Shown here: positions 35,741-44,698 of the stretch, in pieces | Numbering within the stretch: position 1 is the first letter of the stretch | Layout of the letters: the number at the start of each line of letters is the position of its first letter | Assembly: GCA_021775095.1 (NCBI GenBank) | Contig: JAJFII010000057.1 | Location: 155,518-219,517 of the forward strand | Source: Rhodospirillales bacterium | Lineage (GTDB): Bacteria; Pseudomonadota; Alphaproteobacteria; Rhodospirillales; Casp-alpha2 | DNA length: 64,000 nt | Reading direction: 5' to 3' | Notes under the pieces: generated by a model | Told to the model about the DNA's origin: nothing | The model's database searches: none | What the model saw: the letters and a program-made list of their open reading frames with translations, nothing else | Position numbers and translations under genes: made by a program

Positions 35741-35767
35741 ACCGTCTCCAGGCCAGCTGGAGACGGT
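35735..35767 (-). terminator. cspA terminator
   Basis: A perfect 11-bp stem (ACCGTCTCCAG / CTGGAGACGGT) with a five-base loop lies 11 bases after the cspA stop. On the minus strand it is followed by GGTTTT, a short T-tract. Confidence 0.8.
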
Positions 35768-35778
35768 GAAAGAAACCG

Positions 35779-35988
35779 TTAGTCAGCGACAGACAGGTTT
35801 TCAGCGGAAGATTTTCCGTTCTGACCTGGCTGAAGTTCATAGGTGACTTTTTGACCTTCGTTAAGGGTGCTCAAACCGGCCCGCTCAACGGCTGAAATGT
35901 GAACAAACGCATCGTTTGATCCATCTTCAGGCTCGATAAATCCAAAACCTTTTGTTGGGTTGAACCATTTTACTGTACCAGTAGCCAT
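35779..35988 (-). CDS. cspA: Cold-shock protein
   Basis: A 69-residue CspA-type single-stranded nucleic-acid-binding protein. RNP1 (K-G-F-G-F-I) and RNP2 (V-F-V-H-I-like, here A-F-V-H-I-S) are intact, and the start [10 protein letters not shown] is typical. A GAGGA ribosome-binding site precedes the ATG. The 359-base upstream gap is long enough for a structured 5' leader of the kind that controls cold-shock genes, although no cold box was identified by eye. Confidence 0.97.
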   Translation of the reverse strand: MATGTVKWFNPTKGFGFIEPEDGSNDAFVHISAVERAGLSTLNEGQKVTYELQPGQNGKSSAENLSVAD

Positions 35989-36347
35989 AATATTTTTCCT
36001 CAGTTAGAAATAGAAGTTTCGATTTCCACATGACGCGGCAGATCGATTAGTGTAGCGTTCACAATGTCAGGGGATAAAATAAGCTAACCGGCAAGCGGCT
36101 GTTCAAGTAACTCAAAACAAATGTAATACGACGCGCCCTATGTAAGCTATTTTTCCAGGAAGTCAATGGAAAAGAATTGGCCATCACGATGACGGCCTTT
36201 GCAGAACGCCATTGGGTTTCGCATGGCGAAGGCCAATGGCGATTTCTGTCGGCAGCTATCGACCCCCCTACCTTGACTTATGTGTTGATCGTATCTGCGG
36301 TGTTCAGGGTGCGCTTTGCCAACGGCTGCACAACCGATACCGGCCTG
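35989..36347. other. Intergenic region upstream of cspA
   Basis: Holds the cspA promoter and leader and the 3' flank of the methyltransferase genes. A long imperfect hairpin lies at 36207-36241. Plus-strand frames in this stretch (from 36177 and 36212) run into the methyltransferase gene and are shadows. Confidence 0.45.
36207..36241. repeat. 35-base hairpin between cspA and a methyltransferase gene
   Basis: Arms CGCCATTGG and CCAATGGCG pair perfectly. After a two-base internal loop an inner stem TTCGC / GCGAA closes on a three-base ATG loop, giving 14 base pairs. There is no adjacent T-tract. It may stop or protect the mRNA of the leftward methyltransferase operon. Confidence 0.5.
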
Positions 36348-36908
36348 CTATTTCTGCGCTTCCAAATTCAAACTCATCTGCAGGCCGTGTTCCTTGTCCA
36401 AATGGGGAATATATGCCTGCGAAAAGTCATCGATTTCGGCATGATCGGTGGATTTCCAGTCCCAGGGGCGGACAGTCCAAAACCCAACCTCATAAAGCGC
36501 CGTTGTTAAAAACGGTTCGTCAAAAATCATTTTGTGAAAATCGTAATCGTCCCTCTGGCCGCCGCAGATCAGCCCCATTAATCCACTGAGCCCGTCCTCC
36601 AGTCCGCGTTCATAATAGATTTTGGCGCAGGCCCGAAAATCCGGTACCGAGAGACGCAACACGCCGCCGACTTTTAAAACCCGGTGCCATTCGCGCAGAA
36701 CGTCGAGGAACTCCGCGCGACCAAAGTGCTCAAGCACGTGACTGGCATAAATCAGGTCCGCTGTTCCATCCTCTGCGAAGTCCAGGTTTTCAACCTTAGC
36801 CACATAATCGACGTGCGGATAATCCTGGATATCCACGTGGGTAAATCCAGGGATCACACGTTTACCGCAGCCCACATGCAGGCGCAGCGGTGTTGCTGTT
36901 TCGGCCAT
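36348..36908 (-). CDS. Class I SAM-dependent methyltransferase (small, glycan-type)
   Basis: A 186-residue methyltransferase of the Methyltransf_11-like group. Motif I is L-H-V-G-C-G-K-R, followed by the acidic H-V-D-I-Q-D, the A-S-H-V-L-E-H-F segment and V-L-K-V-G-G-V-L-R-L. Proteins with this opening (V-G-C-G-x-x-x-x-x-G-F-x-H-V-D) are common in surface polysaccharide clusters. It follows directly on the 304-residue methyltransferase gene with no gap, and the SPINDLY-type transferase is upstream, so a role in modifying a glycan is inferred. Confidence 0.87.
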   Translation of the reverse strand: MAETATPLRLHVGCGKRVIPGFTHVDIQDYPHVDYVAKVENLDFAEDGTADLIYASHVLEHFGRAEFLDVLREWHRVLKVGGVLRLSVPDFRACAKIYYERGLEDGLSGLMGLICGGQRDDYDFHKMIFDEPFLTTALYEVGFWTVRPWDWKSTDHAEIDDFSQAYIPHLDKEHGLQMSLNLEAQK

Positions 36909-37823
36909 TTAGTTTTCCGCTTCCAGCCAACTGCCGGGACGGGAGAAACCCGCCGATTCCGATATGGAAACGGCTTCTGCTTTGACGGCGCAGGCGAGGA
37001 ACCGCTTCATCGGTCGGGTATAAACTTCTATATTTTCAGCCGGAAAACCGACGTCGTAAAACCATCGGGCAAGGGCCAGTTCGGTCGGCGCAAAAAAGTT
37101 CCAACCTTTGATCGAGGTGCCCGAATAATGGCAGGAACTCCCCGAATTATCGGTCCAGCCTTTGGTTTCGATGATCAGGCGTCCGCCCGGTTTTAAATAA
37201 CAAAAACAAATGCGCAACAGCAACAGGGGATCGGTCACGTGGTAGAGAACACCGCTGCAATAGACCACATCATAGGATTGTCGCCACGCCGGGTTGTCCA
37301 GATAGGCGCTTTGTTCGATGACCTGACCGGGGCACTGCACTAATTCCATCAATGCCCGAGCCGAACGCGCCGATATGGGGTGCTCTTCTGTCGCCGTCAC
37401 ATCGGCACCCATGCCGGCGAGAATGAGCAGATCTCCACCTGACCAGCAGCCAATATCGAGGACGTTCTGGCCGCTAAGATCGGCCGGTAAAAACCCCATT
37501 TGCAGGGATTCTGTGGTAATCTCCCGGTGGCGGTTTTCCATGGCGCCGGATCGCTGCGCGCCATGGCCAAAATCATGGTTGTGGCCCCAAATGAAAAAGT
37601 CGCGAAATTTTTTATCCGACGCCTTGTGCCAAAAATCTGCGGGTGCCTCGTCATCGGCAAACTGGTCCTGCATTCGGTGCAAGGCTTGCTCGGCCGCGTC
37701 TTGCGATGCCATTTGCCATTTGGCCAGGGCCTGGTCGACAACGGCAGATGCGGTTTTCAGGTCGAGCCGATTTTCGGCGTTGCCGTAAACCAGGGCCGTT
37801 TCGGTCTTCAGGTGCTCTTTCAT
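36909..37823 (-). CDS. Class I SAM-dependent methyltransferase (DUF1698-like)
   Basis: A 304-residue protein with a central methyltransferase domain: motif I V-L-D-I-G-C-W-S-G-G-D (about residue 120), then Y-D-V-V-Y-C-S-G-V-L-Y-H-V-x-D-P and Y-L-K-P-G-G-R-L-I-I-E-T. The C-S-G-V-L-Y-H motif recalls CmoB/DUF1698-type enzymes. The N-terminal 100 residues are helical and of unknown role. It is encoded with the small methyltransferase downstream and the SPINDLY-type gene 111 bases upstream, all leftward. Substrate unknown. Confidence 0.85.
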   Translation of the reverse strand: MKEHLKTETALVYGNAENRLDLKTASAVVDQALAKWQMASQDAAEQALHRMQDQFADDEAPADFWHKASDKKFRDFFIWGHNHDFGHGAQRSGAMENRHREITTESLQMGFLPADLSGQNVLDIGCWSGGDLLILAGMGADVTATEEHPISARSARALMELVQCPGQVIEQSAYLDNPAWRQSYDVVYCSGVLYHVTDPLLLLRICFCYLKPGGRLIIETKGWTDNSGSSCHYSGTSIKGWNFFAPTELALARWFYDVGFPAENIEVYTRPMKRFLACAVKAEAVSISESAGFSRPGSWLEAEN

Positions 37824-37933
37824 TGGTTAACCCATGGATAGTTTAAACGAATTGACTTGCGCGAGGGTTTTACCACGTCATTGATTAAAAAAAAGTCTAG
37901 AAAAGGTACAAACCGATACCCATTGCGCCGAGT

Positions 37934-40054
37934 TCAAGTGTTTTGGTTTTTACACCAGTTCTGCCACATGCCGCGCCACGCGGTTTCCATGTTGCGGGCA
38001 AACCGAGCCGCGTCACAGAGCGGCGATGCGAGGAACTGCTGGCGGAGGTTTTCTCGCAGGTCTGCCAGTTTCTGCAGATTGCTGGCGTGCATCAGAGCGC
38101 GGTCCACATAATCGTCGCGCGAAGTGGCCAGCCAATCGTCCAATCCAATATTATGGGACAGGCTTTCCCCCATCCGTGAGACAAAGCGATCGCCCCTTAA
38201 GGTTAATACGGGGGTACCCATCCAGTAAGCTTCGACAGTTGTCGTTTGACCCGAATAAGGGAACGGATCAAGGGCCATATCAATCTTTTGGTAGTCGGCA
38301 AAATGATCGATCTGTCTACGTGTGCGGTTTTTGAGTGTCAGGCGATCACGAGGTATTCCCTGGTCTTCAAATCGACTAAATGTTTCTTCCCGAACCGTTT
38401 CATCCTTCAATTGCAGAGCCTTTAAGATCAACCGGCTGTCTGGCATTTTATTTAAGATGGCGGCCCAACATTCGACAGTTGGATCGGTTATTTTGACCAA
38501 ATTGTTAAAACTGGCAAATGTGACATATCCATTGGTCAGAGCGGGCAATGGCCCGCACGGGAGATCGATTTCGGGGGGCGTATAACAGACGCTGGAATTG
38601 GGCAGGCGCCACGGGCTTTCGCTGAAATGGCTTTCATCTTCAGGCGGCAGTACATGCGCGTCGGCCAGAATATAGTCCATGGATTCCATGCCCGTGGTTC
38701 CCCCATACCCCAGCCAGGTAACCTGAACGGGTGCCGGTTTGCGGGTAAACATCGGAAGCCTGTTAAGTGCCGTATGGCCGGAAAGGTCGATCAACAGATC
38801 AATGCTGTCGCGGCGTATTTGATCAACCAGTTCGCCGTCGCTCATTTGGGCCACATTCCGCCATTGGGGGAGGATTTGTTTGAGTCGTTCGGTCAGGTCG
38901 TCTTGTTTATATGAATTGTGATAGGCAAGTAATTGCATCTGCGAGGCATCGATTTTGCCTAAATATCCTAGCAAAAACCGAGTGACTGGGTGATCTCGTA
39001 AATCGCCGGAGACAAAACCAATGCGCAAGGGGCGGTTCGGGTCGGGCTCATTGCCATGGCCGGGGTGGGTGCCCGGATGGCGATGTTGCCGGTCCCAACG
39101 CTCTGCTTCCGCACGAATTTCCGGGCCGGATACGCCCGGATAATAGCCCATTAACAAAAGCAGATTGCTGTGGGCCTTGGCGTTCTTCGGATTCATTTTC
39201 AGGGTTTGGTGGTAAACCTCCATGGCCTGTTCGAACTGCCCGGCATTTTGCAAGGCATTGGCCAGATTGGACAGGATCGCGTCGGAGGTGGGGTTGAGTT
39301 CGAACGCCCGGTTATAGGTTTCGATCGCTTTTCCTTGCATGCCTAGTTCCGCGTAGGCGTTGCCAAGATTGCTGAGCGCCTTAAAACTTTCAGGATCAAG
39401 TTCCAGTGCCAGATGGTAGTTTGAAATGGCTGCGTCAGTTTGCCCCAGTTTATGTAAGATATTGGCCAGATTGTAGGCGGCATCGGGATGTCGCGGACCA
39501 AGTTCCAGTACTTTGCCATAACAGCCACGGGCCAATTCGATCTGACCGAGTACCTCATAGGCGTTGCCCAGATTGGTGTAGGCGTTGATGTAGGCAGGAT
39601 TGATCTCTAGCGCCTGCAGGTAACTGGTCATTGCTTCGTCATAGCGTTCCTGCACCGCATAGGCATTACCCAGGTTAAAGTGGATTTCGGCTGGATTCGG
39701 ATCGATGGCCAGGGATTGCTGATATTTGGCAATGGCTTCTGGGTTCCGACCGAGAGCTAAAAGGACATTGCCCAAATTCATAAATGCCAGGGCGAAGGCC
39801 GGCTGCAGAACCGTTGCTCTGGTAATCAGCTCGGCGGCCGCCACGTTGTCGCCGGTGTGGTGGGCAATCAGCCCCAGCAGGTGCAGGGCGTTAAAATGAT
39901 CGGGATCGGCTTTTAAAATTTCGTGATAAAGGGTTTCAGCCTCCGATAATTGGCCCGATTGGTGAAATTTCAGGGCCCGAGCAAAAGCCTGTTCAAGGGT
40001 TAGGATTTGTTTTTCAGATTGCCCGTGGGAGGCGGGCGGTTCAGATGCTGTCAT
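37934..40054 (-). CDS. TPR-repeat O-linked GlcNAc transferase-like protein (SPINDLY family), second copy
   Basis: A 706-residue protein with about nine tetratricopeptide repeats (residues 18-330, recurring N-L-G-N-A-Y/L ... A-L-E-L-x-P) and a SPINDLY/OGT catalytic region (about 350-700) with G-D-L-R-D-H-P-V-T-R-F-L, D-L-S-G-H-T-A-L-N-R-L and L-R-x-x-F-L-A-S-P-L-C-D. It is a paralogue of the protein at 27244-29229, with the same domain plan. It begins inside the stop of a small upstream ORF (ATGA overlap). Two methyltransferase genes follow on the same strand, so glycosylation and methylation of a common target is plausible. Confidence 0.92.
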   Translation of the reverse strand: MTASEPPASHGQSEKQILTLEQAFARALKFHQSGQLSEAETLYHEILKADPDHFNALHLLGLIAHHTGDNVAAAELITRATVLQPAFALAFMNLGNVLLALGRNPEAIAKYQQSLAIDPNPAEIHFNLGNAYAVQERYDEAMTSYLQALEINPAYINAYTNLGNAYEVLGQIELARGCYGKVLELGPRHPDAAYNLANILHKLGQTDAAISNYHLALELDPESFKALSNLGNAYAELGMQGKAIETYNRAFELNPTSDAILSNLANALQNAGQFEQAMEVYHQTLKMNPKNAKAHSNLLLLMGYYPGVSGPEIRAEAERWDRQHRHPGTHPGHGNEPDPNRPLRIGFVSGDLRDHPVTRFLLGYLGKIDASQMQLLAYHNSYKQDDLTERLKQILPQWRNVAQMSDGELVDQIRRDSIDLLIDLSGHTALNRLPMFTRKPAPVQVTWLGYGGTTGMESMDYILADAHVLPPEDESHFSESPWRLPNSSVCYTPPEIDLPCGPLPALTNGYVTFASFNNLVKITDPTVECWAAILNKMPDSRLILKALQLKDETVREETFSRFEDQGIPRDRLTLKNRTRRQIDHFADYQKIDMALDPFPYSGQTTTVEAYWMGTPVLTLRGDRFVSRMGESLSHNIGLDDWLATSRDDYVDRALMHASNLQKLADLRENLRQQFLASPLCDAARFARNMETAWRGMWQNWCKNQNT

Positions 40055-40260
40055 TGACCTGATCTTTCCTGCGGGAGCGAGATGAAGGGGCTGCCGGGGT
40101 TGCCGGGACAGGTGAAGTTTTTCATTCTAAGGGCGCTTGGGTTAAGGATCCATGAAGGATTTGTGCCGTCTGGGTTTATGAATGCGTTGTCGGTGGATTC
40201 GTCGGTGCCGGATGTTTCGACCTTGACCTTTCGGGAGAGTTGGTCGTTATTCGGGGACAT
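40051..40260 (-). CDS. Small unknown protein coupled to the SPINDLY-type gene
   Basis: A 69-residue ORF whose stop overlaps the ATG of the SPINDLY-type gene by four bases. The N-terminal half is polar and probably disordered; the C-terminal half reads S-A-L-R-M-K-N-F-T-C-P-G-N-P-G-S-P-F-I-S, rich in Gly/Pro/Asn with a single Cys. I do not recognise a family. The frame is open to 40458, but the ATG at 40260 fits better because the extension would overlap the divergent regulator gene. Support is the overlap alone, so the call is moderate. Confidence 0.5.
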   Translation of the reverse strand: MSPNNDQLSRKVKVETSGTDESTDNAFINPDGTNPSWILNPSALRMKNFTCPGNPGSPFISLPQERSGQ

Positions 40261-40326
40261 GATATTTGCTTTTCCCAGATGTTGTAAAAAGCCCGAATCG
40301 CTGACCAACCAGGATGCGGAGCGCGT

Positions 40327-41280
40327 ATGACGAAACGTACCGAAAATGAACGGGTCCGACTTGACGACGCGGCACGGGCCGGTTGGCTTTATTATATCGC
40401 CCACAACAGCCAGGACGAAATCGCCGAAAAAATGGGGATTTCCCGCCAATCCGCCCAACGGCTTGTCTCTTTAGCTATGCGTGAAGGCCTGATTAAGGTT
40501 CGGTTAGATCATCCCGTTGCCCGTTGTATGGAACTGTCGCAACGGCTTAAGGACCGGTACGGGATTAACTTTTGCGAAGTGACCTTTGCCGACCCGGTGT
40601 CAAACAATCCGGCCCTGGGAATTGCCGAAGCGGCAGCGGTTGAAATGGAAACTTATCTCAAAAAACAACAGCCGATTGTCATGGCGCTCGGCACCGGGCG
40701 TGAAATTCGCGATACAATCAAACAATTGCCGCCGATGAATTGTCCGCATCACAAAGTTGTTTCTTTAGTCGGTAATTTGGCACCTGACGGATCGGCGAGT
40801 TTTAACGATGTGATCATGCGAATTGGTGATCGGGTTCGTGCCCCCCACTACCCGATGGCCGTTCCCGTTGTCGCAACCTCGCGGGAAGAGCGGGATATTC
40901 TGTGTGCGCAAAAACCAATCCGCAGCAATATCGCGCTCGGTCAATCGGCCGATATCGCATTTGTCGGGATTGGTGAACTGAATGACGCGCCGCCACTGCT
41001 CACCGACGGGTTCATAACCAAAGAAGAACTTGAAGGGTTGCAAAATGCCGGTGGTGTCGGCGAAATTTTGGGTTGGGCCTACGACAATCAAGGCAAACAA
41101 CTGGAAGGCCAAACCAATTTGCGGGTCGCCAGCGTTGCCTTAAGCCAGCCTTCTTCCTTTCCGATTATTGGTGTCGCACGGGGCCGTGAAAAAGTACCTG
41201 CCATTCAGGCGGCACTGGTCGGTCAATGGGTCAGCGGCCTGATAACCGACGAAACGACGGCAGAAACCCTCGTCCTTTAA
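40327..41280 (+). CDS. SorC/DeoR-family sugar-binding transcriptional regulator
   Basis: A 317-residue regulator with an N-terminal helix-turn-helix (Q-D-E-I-A-E-K-M-G-I-S-R-Q-S-A-Q-R-L) and a C-terminal sugar-binding domain with a Rossmann-like fold (V-M-A-L-G-T-G-R-E, G-V-A-R-G-R-E-K). A GGAG site precedes the ATG. Regulators of this type sense phosphorylated sugars or polyols. The polyol transport operon starts 224 bases downstream in the same direction and is the probable target. Confidence 0.92.
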   Translation: MTKRTENERVRLDDAARAGWLYYIAHNSQDEIAEKMGISRQSAQRLVSLAMREGLIKVRLDHPVARCMELSQRLKDRYGINFCEVTFADPVSNNPALGIAEAAAVEMETYLKKQQPIVMALGTGREIRDTIKQLPPMNCPHHKVVSLVGNLAPDGSASFNDVIMRIGDRVRAPHYPMAVPVVATSREERDILCAQKPIRSNIALGQSADIAFVGIGELNDAPPLLTDGFITKEELEGLQNAGGVGEILGWAYDNQGKQLEGQTNLRVASVALSQPSSFPIIGVARGREKVPAIQAALVGQWVSGLITDETTAETLVL

Positions 41281-41363
41281 GCTTCTAAATTTATATCAGG
41301 CGGCCTACTAACGGATTGAATTTTCGTGGTATTCCTGATCACAGAACTCTTCTGGCTGGCATT

Positions 41364-41377
41364 TCGCCAAGCGGCGA
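41364..41377. terminator. Short hairpin after the SorC-type gene
   Basis: TCGCC-AAGC-GGCGA forms a 5-bp stem, followed by GAAAATTTT. It may be a weak terminator for the regulator gene or an operator next to the promoter at 41389. Confidence 0.4.
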
Positions 41378-41388
41378 GAAAATTTTAG

Positions 41389-41418
41389 TTGACAAAAGCA
41401 ATCAAATTAATGAATAAT
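41389..41418 (+). promoter_or_regulatory. Predicted sigma-70-type promoter of the polyol operon
   Basis: A consensus -35 (TTGACA, 41389-41394) is followed after 18 bases by AATAAT (41413-41418). The inverted bases GCAAT / ATTGC flank the spacer and could be a SorC-type operator. Transcription would begin about 80 bases before the binding-protein start. Confidence 0.5.
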
Positions 41419-41504
41419 TGCTCAACATTATAGCAAAAGCTCAAAAACAATAATAACGCAGGTTGGCTGCATTTCTTAATCGAGACGTCAAAGGAGAGTA
41501 TAAA

Positions 41505-42818
41505 ATGACAATCAAACACACGGCTATTGCCAGTGCGCTTGTTGCCGCATTCGTTGCCGGCAATGCTGCCGCTGCGGAAAAGCTGACGATCGCCACTGTT
41601 AACAATGGCGATATGGTCCGCATGCAAAAATTGACGGGTGATTTCACGGCAAAAAACCCAGGTATTGAACTTGAATGGGTTACCTTGGAAGAGAACATTC
41701 TTCGTCAGCGAGTAACCACCGACGTTGCCACCAAAGGTGGCCAATATGACGTGATGACCATCGGCACCTATGAAGTTCCCATTTGGGGCAAAAAAGGCTG
41801 GCTGGTATCGCTTAATGATCTGCCCGGTTCCTATGACGTCGATGACCTTCTGCCGGCCATTCGTGGTGGATTAACCGTCGACGGCAAGTTGTTTGCTGCG
41901 CCTTTTTATGGCGAAAGTTCAATGGTTATGTATCGTAAGGATCTGATGGCAAAAGCGGGCCTGGAAATGCCAAAGGCACCGACCTGGGACTTCATCGGCA
42001 AGGCGGCCCGTGCGATGACCGACAAAGCGAATGAAGTTTACGGCGTCTGTCTGCGTGGCAAAGCCGGTTGGGGCGAGAACATGGCGTTTTTGACGGCCGC
42101 GTCCAATTCCTTTGGTGCCAAATGGTTCGACATGAAGTGGAACCCGCAGTTCACCGGCGAGCCCTGGAAAAACACCCTTAACTATTACATCAATCTGATG
42201 AACGACGCGGGCCCTCCGGGTGCGTCATCCAACGGGTTCAACGAAAATCTGACGCTTTTCCAAACGGGCAAATGTGGCATGTGGATCGATGCCACGGTTG
42301 CGGCCTCCTTCGTCACCAATCCTAAAGACAGTAAAGTGGCGGACAAGGTTGGTTTTGCGTTGGCTCCCGATACGGGCCTCGGCAAACGTGGCAACTGGTT
42401 GTGGGCCTGGAGCCTCGCCATTCCGGCCGGTACCAAAAAGAGCGATAGTGCTAAAAAGTTTGTCGCCTGGGCAACCTCCAAAGAGTATTTGGCGCTGGTT
42501 GCATCGAAGGAAGGATGGGCAAACGTTCCTCCGGGAACACGTTCCTCCCTTTATACCAATCCCGAGTATGCCAAAATTCCCTTTGCGCAGATGACCCTCG
42601 ACAGCATCAACTCGGCTGACCCGACCCAACCAACCGTTGATCCGGTTCCCTATGTGGGTGTCCAGTTTGTCGCCATCCCCGAATTCCAGGGCATCGCCAC
42701 TTCCGTTGGTCAACAGTTCTCAGCGGCCCTCGCCGGGACCATCACAGCAGACGAAGCACTGAAAAACGCACAGGCGCTCACCGAGCGGGCTATGAAAAAA
42801 GCCAGATACATCAAATAG
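41505..42818 (+). CDS. smoE: Polyol ABC transporter substrate-binding protein (SmoE-like)
   Basis: A 437-residue extracellular solute-binding protein (family 1) with a Sec signal peptide ending A-A-A near residue 24. The sequence L-T-I-A-T-V-N-N-G-D-M-V-R-M-Q and the later G-K-C-G-M-W-I-D-A-T segment fit the sorbitol/mannitol-binding proteins of alphaproteobacteria (SmoE). An AGGAG site lies eight bases upstream of the ATG; an earlier in-frame start at 41463 was rejected because it would precede the signal peptide. It opens the smoEFGK-like operon. A strong hairpin after its stop probably keeps its expression above that of the permeases. Confidence 0.9.
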   Translation: MTIKHTAIASALVAAFVAGNAAAAEKLTIATVNNGDMVRMQKLTGDFTAKNPGIELEWVTLEENILRQRVTTDVATKGGQYDVMTIGTYEVPIWGKKGWLVSLNDLPGSYDVDDLLPAIRGGLTVDGKLFAAPFYGESSMVMYRKDLMAKAGLEMPKAPTWDFIGKAARAMTDKANEVYGVCLRGKAGWGENMAFLTAASNSFGAKWFDMKWNPQFTGEPWKNTLNYYINLMNDAGPPGASSNGFNENLTLFQTGKCGMWIDATVAASFVTNPKDSKVADKVGFALAPDTGLGKRGNWLWAWSLAIPAGTKKSDSAKKFVAWATSKEYLALVASKEGWANVPPGTRSSLYTNPEYAKIPFAQMTLDSINSADPTQPTVDPVPYVGVQFVAIPEFQGIATSVGQQFSAALAGTITADEALKNAQALTERAMKKARYIK

Positions 42819-42828
42819 GATCTCCCCC

Positions 42829-42861
42829 GGGTCGGCGATCCGTCGCCGGCCCACTCTTTTT
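42829..42861 (+). terminator. Intra-operon attenuator hairpin after the binding-protein gene
   Basis: A 10-bp stem (GGGTCGGCGA / TCGCCGGCCC, one T-G pair) with a TCCG tetraloop is followed by TCTTTTT. It lies ten bases after the binding-protein stop and before the permease genes, the usual place for partial termination that sets the ratio of binding protein to permease. Confidence 0.75.
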
Positions 42862-42910
42862 ACTAATTGTGACCAGCTTTTACGACTTACAATCAAGCTT
42901 TTCACGATGT

Positions 42911-42955
42911 AATATGACGACCGTTTTGTGATTGAATATGACTACCTTTTTGTGA
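42911..42955 (+). repeat. Two direct 21-base repeats before the permease genes
   Basis: AATATGACGACCGTTTTGTGA and AATATGACTACCTTTTTGTGA differ at two positions and are 24 bases apart start to start. Further TTGTGA copies lie nearby. They could be regulator sites or slippage products; no known motif was matched. Confidence 0.55.
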
Positions 42956-42981
42956 CTAACTAACTAAAAGGAGCATTTGCC

Positions 42982-43854
42982 ATGGCCACCGATCATTCAC
43001 GGACAGCGGCACGGTTTATGATATCGCCAGCAGTACTTTTGTTACTTGGCTGGATGATCATACCGCTCTCCATGACCATCTATTTTTCATTCCTGAACTA
43101 CAATCTGTTGTCACCGGGAATGGAAGAGTTCATCGGATTTGACAACTACGAATTTTTCCTCACCGATCCCGCATTCTTTGCCGCCCTGGGGAATACGCTA
43201 TTGCTCGTCGGCGGTGTTTTGCTGATTACCATCATTGGCGGAATCGGCCTCGCCCTACTGCTCGATCAACCCATGTGGGGCCAGGGGATCGTTCGCATAT
43301 TGGTTATTGCTCCGTTTTTTGTCATGCCAACGGTTTCGGCTTTGGTGTGGAAAAACATGTTCATGAACCCGGTCGATGGTTTGTTTGCCCATGCGGCCAA
43401 AGCCCTGGGTTTTGCGCCCTTTGATTTCCTTGCCCATGCGCCGTTATTTTCGATCATTATGATTGTCGCCTGGCAATGGCTGCCGTTTGCCACCCTTATT
43501 TTGCTGACCGCTTTGCAGTCGCTTGACCAGGAACAGATTGAAGCTTCGAAAATTGACGGTGCAAACAAAGTCAATCGCTTTATTTATATCGTCCTGCCCC
43601 ATATGTCGCGGGCGATTACCGTCGTCATCCTCATTCAGACGATCTTTTTATTGTCGATTTTTGCCGAGATTCTGGTGACAACAAATGGTGGCCCCGGCTA
43701 CGCCTCCACCAACCTCACCTATCTGGTCTACGCACAATCGCTTCTGCAGTTCGATGTTGGCGGCGGTTCCGCCGGCGGTATCATTGCGGTCATCCTCGCC
43801 AACATCGTCGCATTTTTCCTGATGCGTATGATTGGCAAGAACCTGGAGGCTTAG
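42982..43854 (+). CDS. smoF: Polyol ABC transporter permease (SmoF-like)
   Basis: A 290-residue MalF-type permease with six membrane segments and the EAA loop (E-A-S-K-I-D-G-A-N-K-V-N-R-F) that contacts the ATPase. A strong AAGGAG site precedes the ATG. It sits between the binding-protein gene and the second permease, three bases apart from the latter. The MalF-like I-N-G... long N-terminal loop is short here, as in SmoF and UgpA relatives. Confidence 0.92.
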   Translation: MATDHSRTAARFMISPAVLLLLGWMIIPLSMTIYFSFLNYNLLSPGMEEFIGFDNYEFFLTDPAFFAALGNTLLLVGGVLLITIIGGIGLALLLDQPMWGQGIVRILVIAPFFVMPTVSALVWKNMFMNPVDGLFAHAAKALGFAPFDFLAHAPLFSIIMIVAWQWLPFATLILLTALQSLDQEQIEASKIDGANKVNRFIYIVLPHMSRAITVVILIQTIFLLSIFAEILVTTNGGPGYASTNLTYLVYAQSLLQFDVGGGSAGGIIAVILANIVAFFLMRMIGKNLEA

Positions 43855-43857
43855 ATC

Positions 43858-44688
43858 ATGACAAATAATAATCCTAACTATAACAAACTGATTGTGACAT
43901 TGTTTGCCTGGGCAATTGGCCTGTTGATCTTCTTTCCGATCCTGTGGACCATTTTGACCAGTTTTAAGACAGAGGCAGAGGCGATCGCCTCGCCGCCTTT
44001 GTTCCTGGGATTTAACTGGACCTTGGAAAACTATCTGGAAGTGCATGAACGGTCCAATTACTTTCTGCACTTTTGGAACTCCGTTGTCATTTCGGTCGGC
44101 TCGACCCTACTTGGTTTGTTGATCGCCATACCGGCCGCCTGGGCCATGGCTTTTGTCCCGGCGAAACAAACCAAAAACGTCTTGATGTGGATGTTGTCGA
44201 CCAAGATGCTGCCGCCGGTTGGTGTTCTGATCCCCATATACCTGTTGTTCCGTGATTTTGGTTTGCTCGATACCCGTGTCGGTCTGGTTATTGTTCTGAC
44301 CCTCATCAACCTGCCGATTATTGTCTGGATGCTGTACACCTACTTCAAGGAAATCCCCGGCGAGATCCTCGAAGCGGCCCGTATGGACGGTGCGACGTTA
44401 TGGTCAGAAGTGATTTATGTATTAACGCCAATGGCTGTGCCTGGCATCGCTTCGACACTCCTGTTGAACATTATCCTGGCCTGGAACGAAGCGTTTTGGA
44501 CGCTCAATCTGACGGCCGCAAAAGCTGCACCGCTGACGGCATTTATCGCCAGCTATTCAAGTCCCGAAGGACTTTTTTACGCCAAACTTTCGGCAGCTTC
44601 GACGATGGCCATTGCCCCAATCCTCATTATGGGTTGGTTCAGTCAGAAACAATTGGTGCGCGGACTTACCTTCGGCGCCGTAAAATAG
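43858..44688 (+). CDS. smoG: Polyol ABC transporter permease (SmoG-like)
   Basis: A 276-residue MalG-type permease with six membrane segments and an EAA loop ([12 protein letters not shown]). It pairs with the preceding permease to form the membrane channel. The gene follows after three bases, and the ATPase gene follows after ten, so all belong to one mRNA. Confidence 0.92.
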   Translation: MTNNNPNYNKLIVTLFAWAIGLLIFFPILWTILTSFKTEAEAIASPPLFLGFNWTLENYLEVHERSNYFLHFWNSVVISVGSTLLGLLIAIPAAWAMAFVPAKQTKNVLMWMLSTKMLPPVGVLIPIYLLFRDFGLLDTRVGLVIVLTLINLPIIVWMLYTYFKEIPGEILEAARMDGATLWSEVIYVLTPMAVPGIASTLLLNIILAWNEAFWTLNLTAAKAAPLTAFIASYSSPEGLFYAKLSAASTMAIAPILIMGWFSQKQLVRGLTFGAVK

Positions 44689-44698
44689 GGAGAGTATC

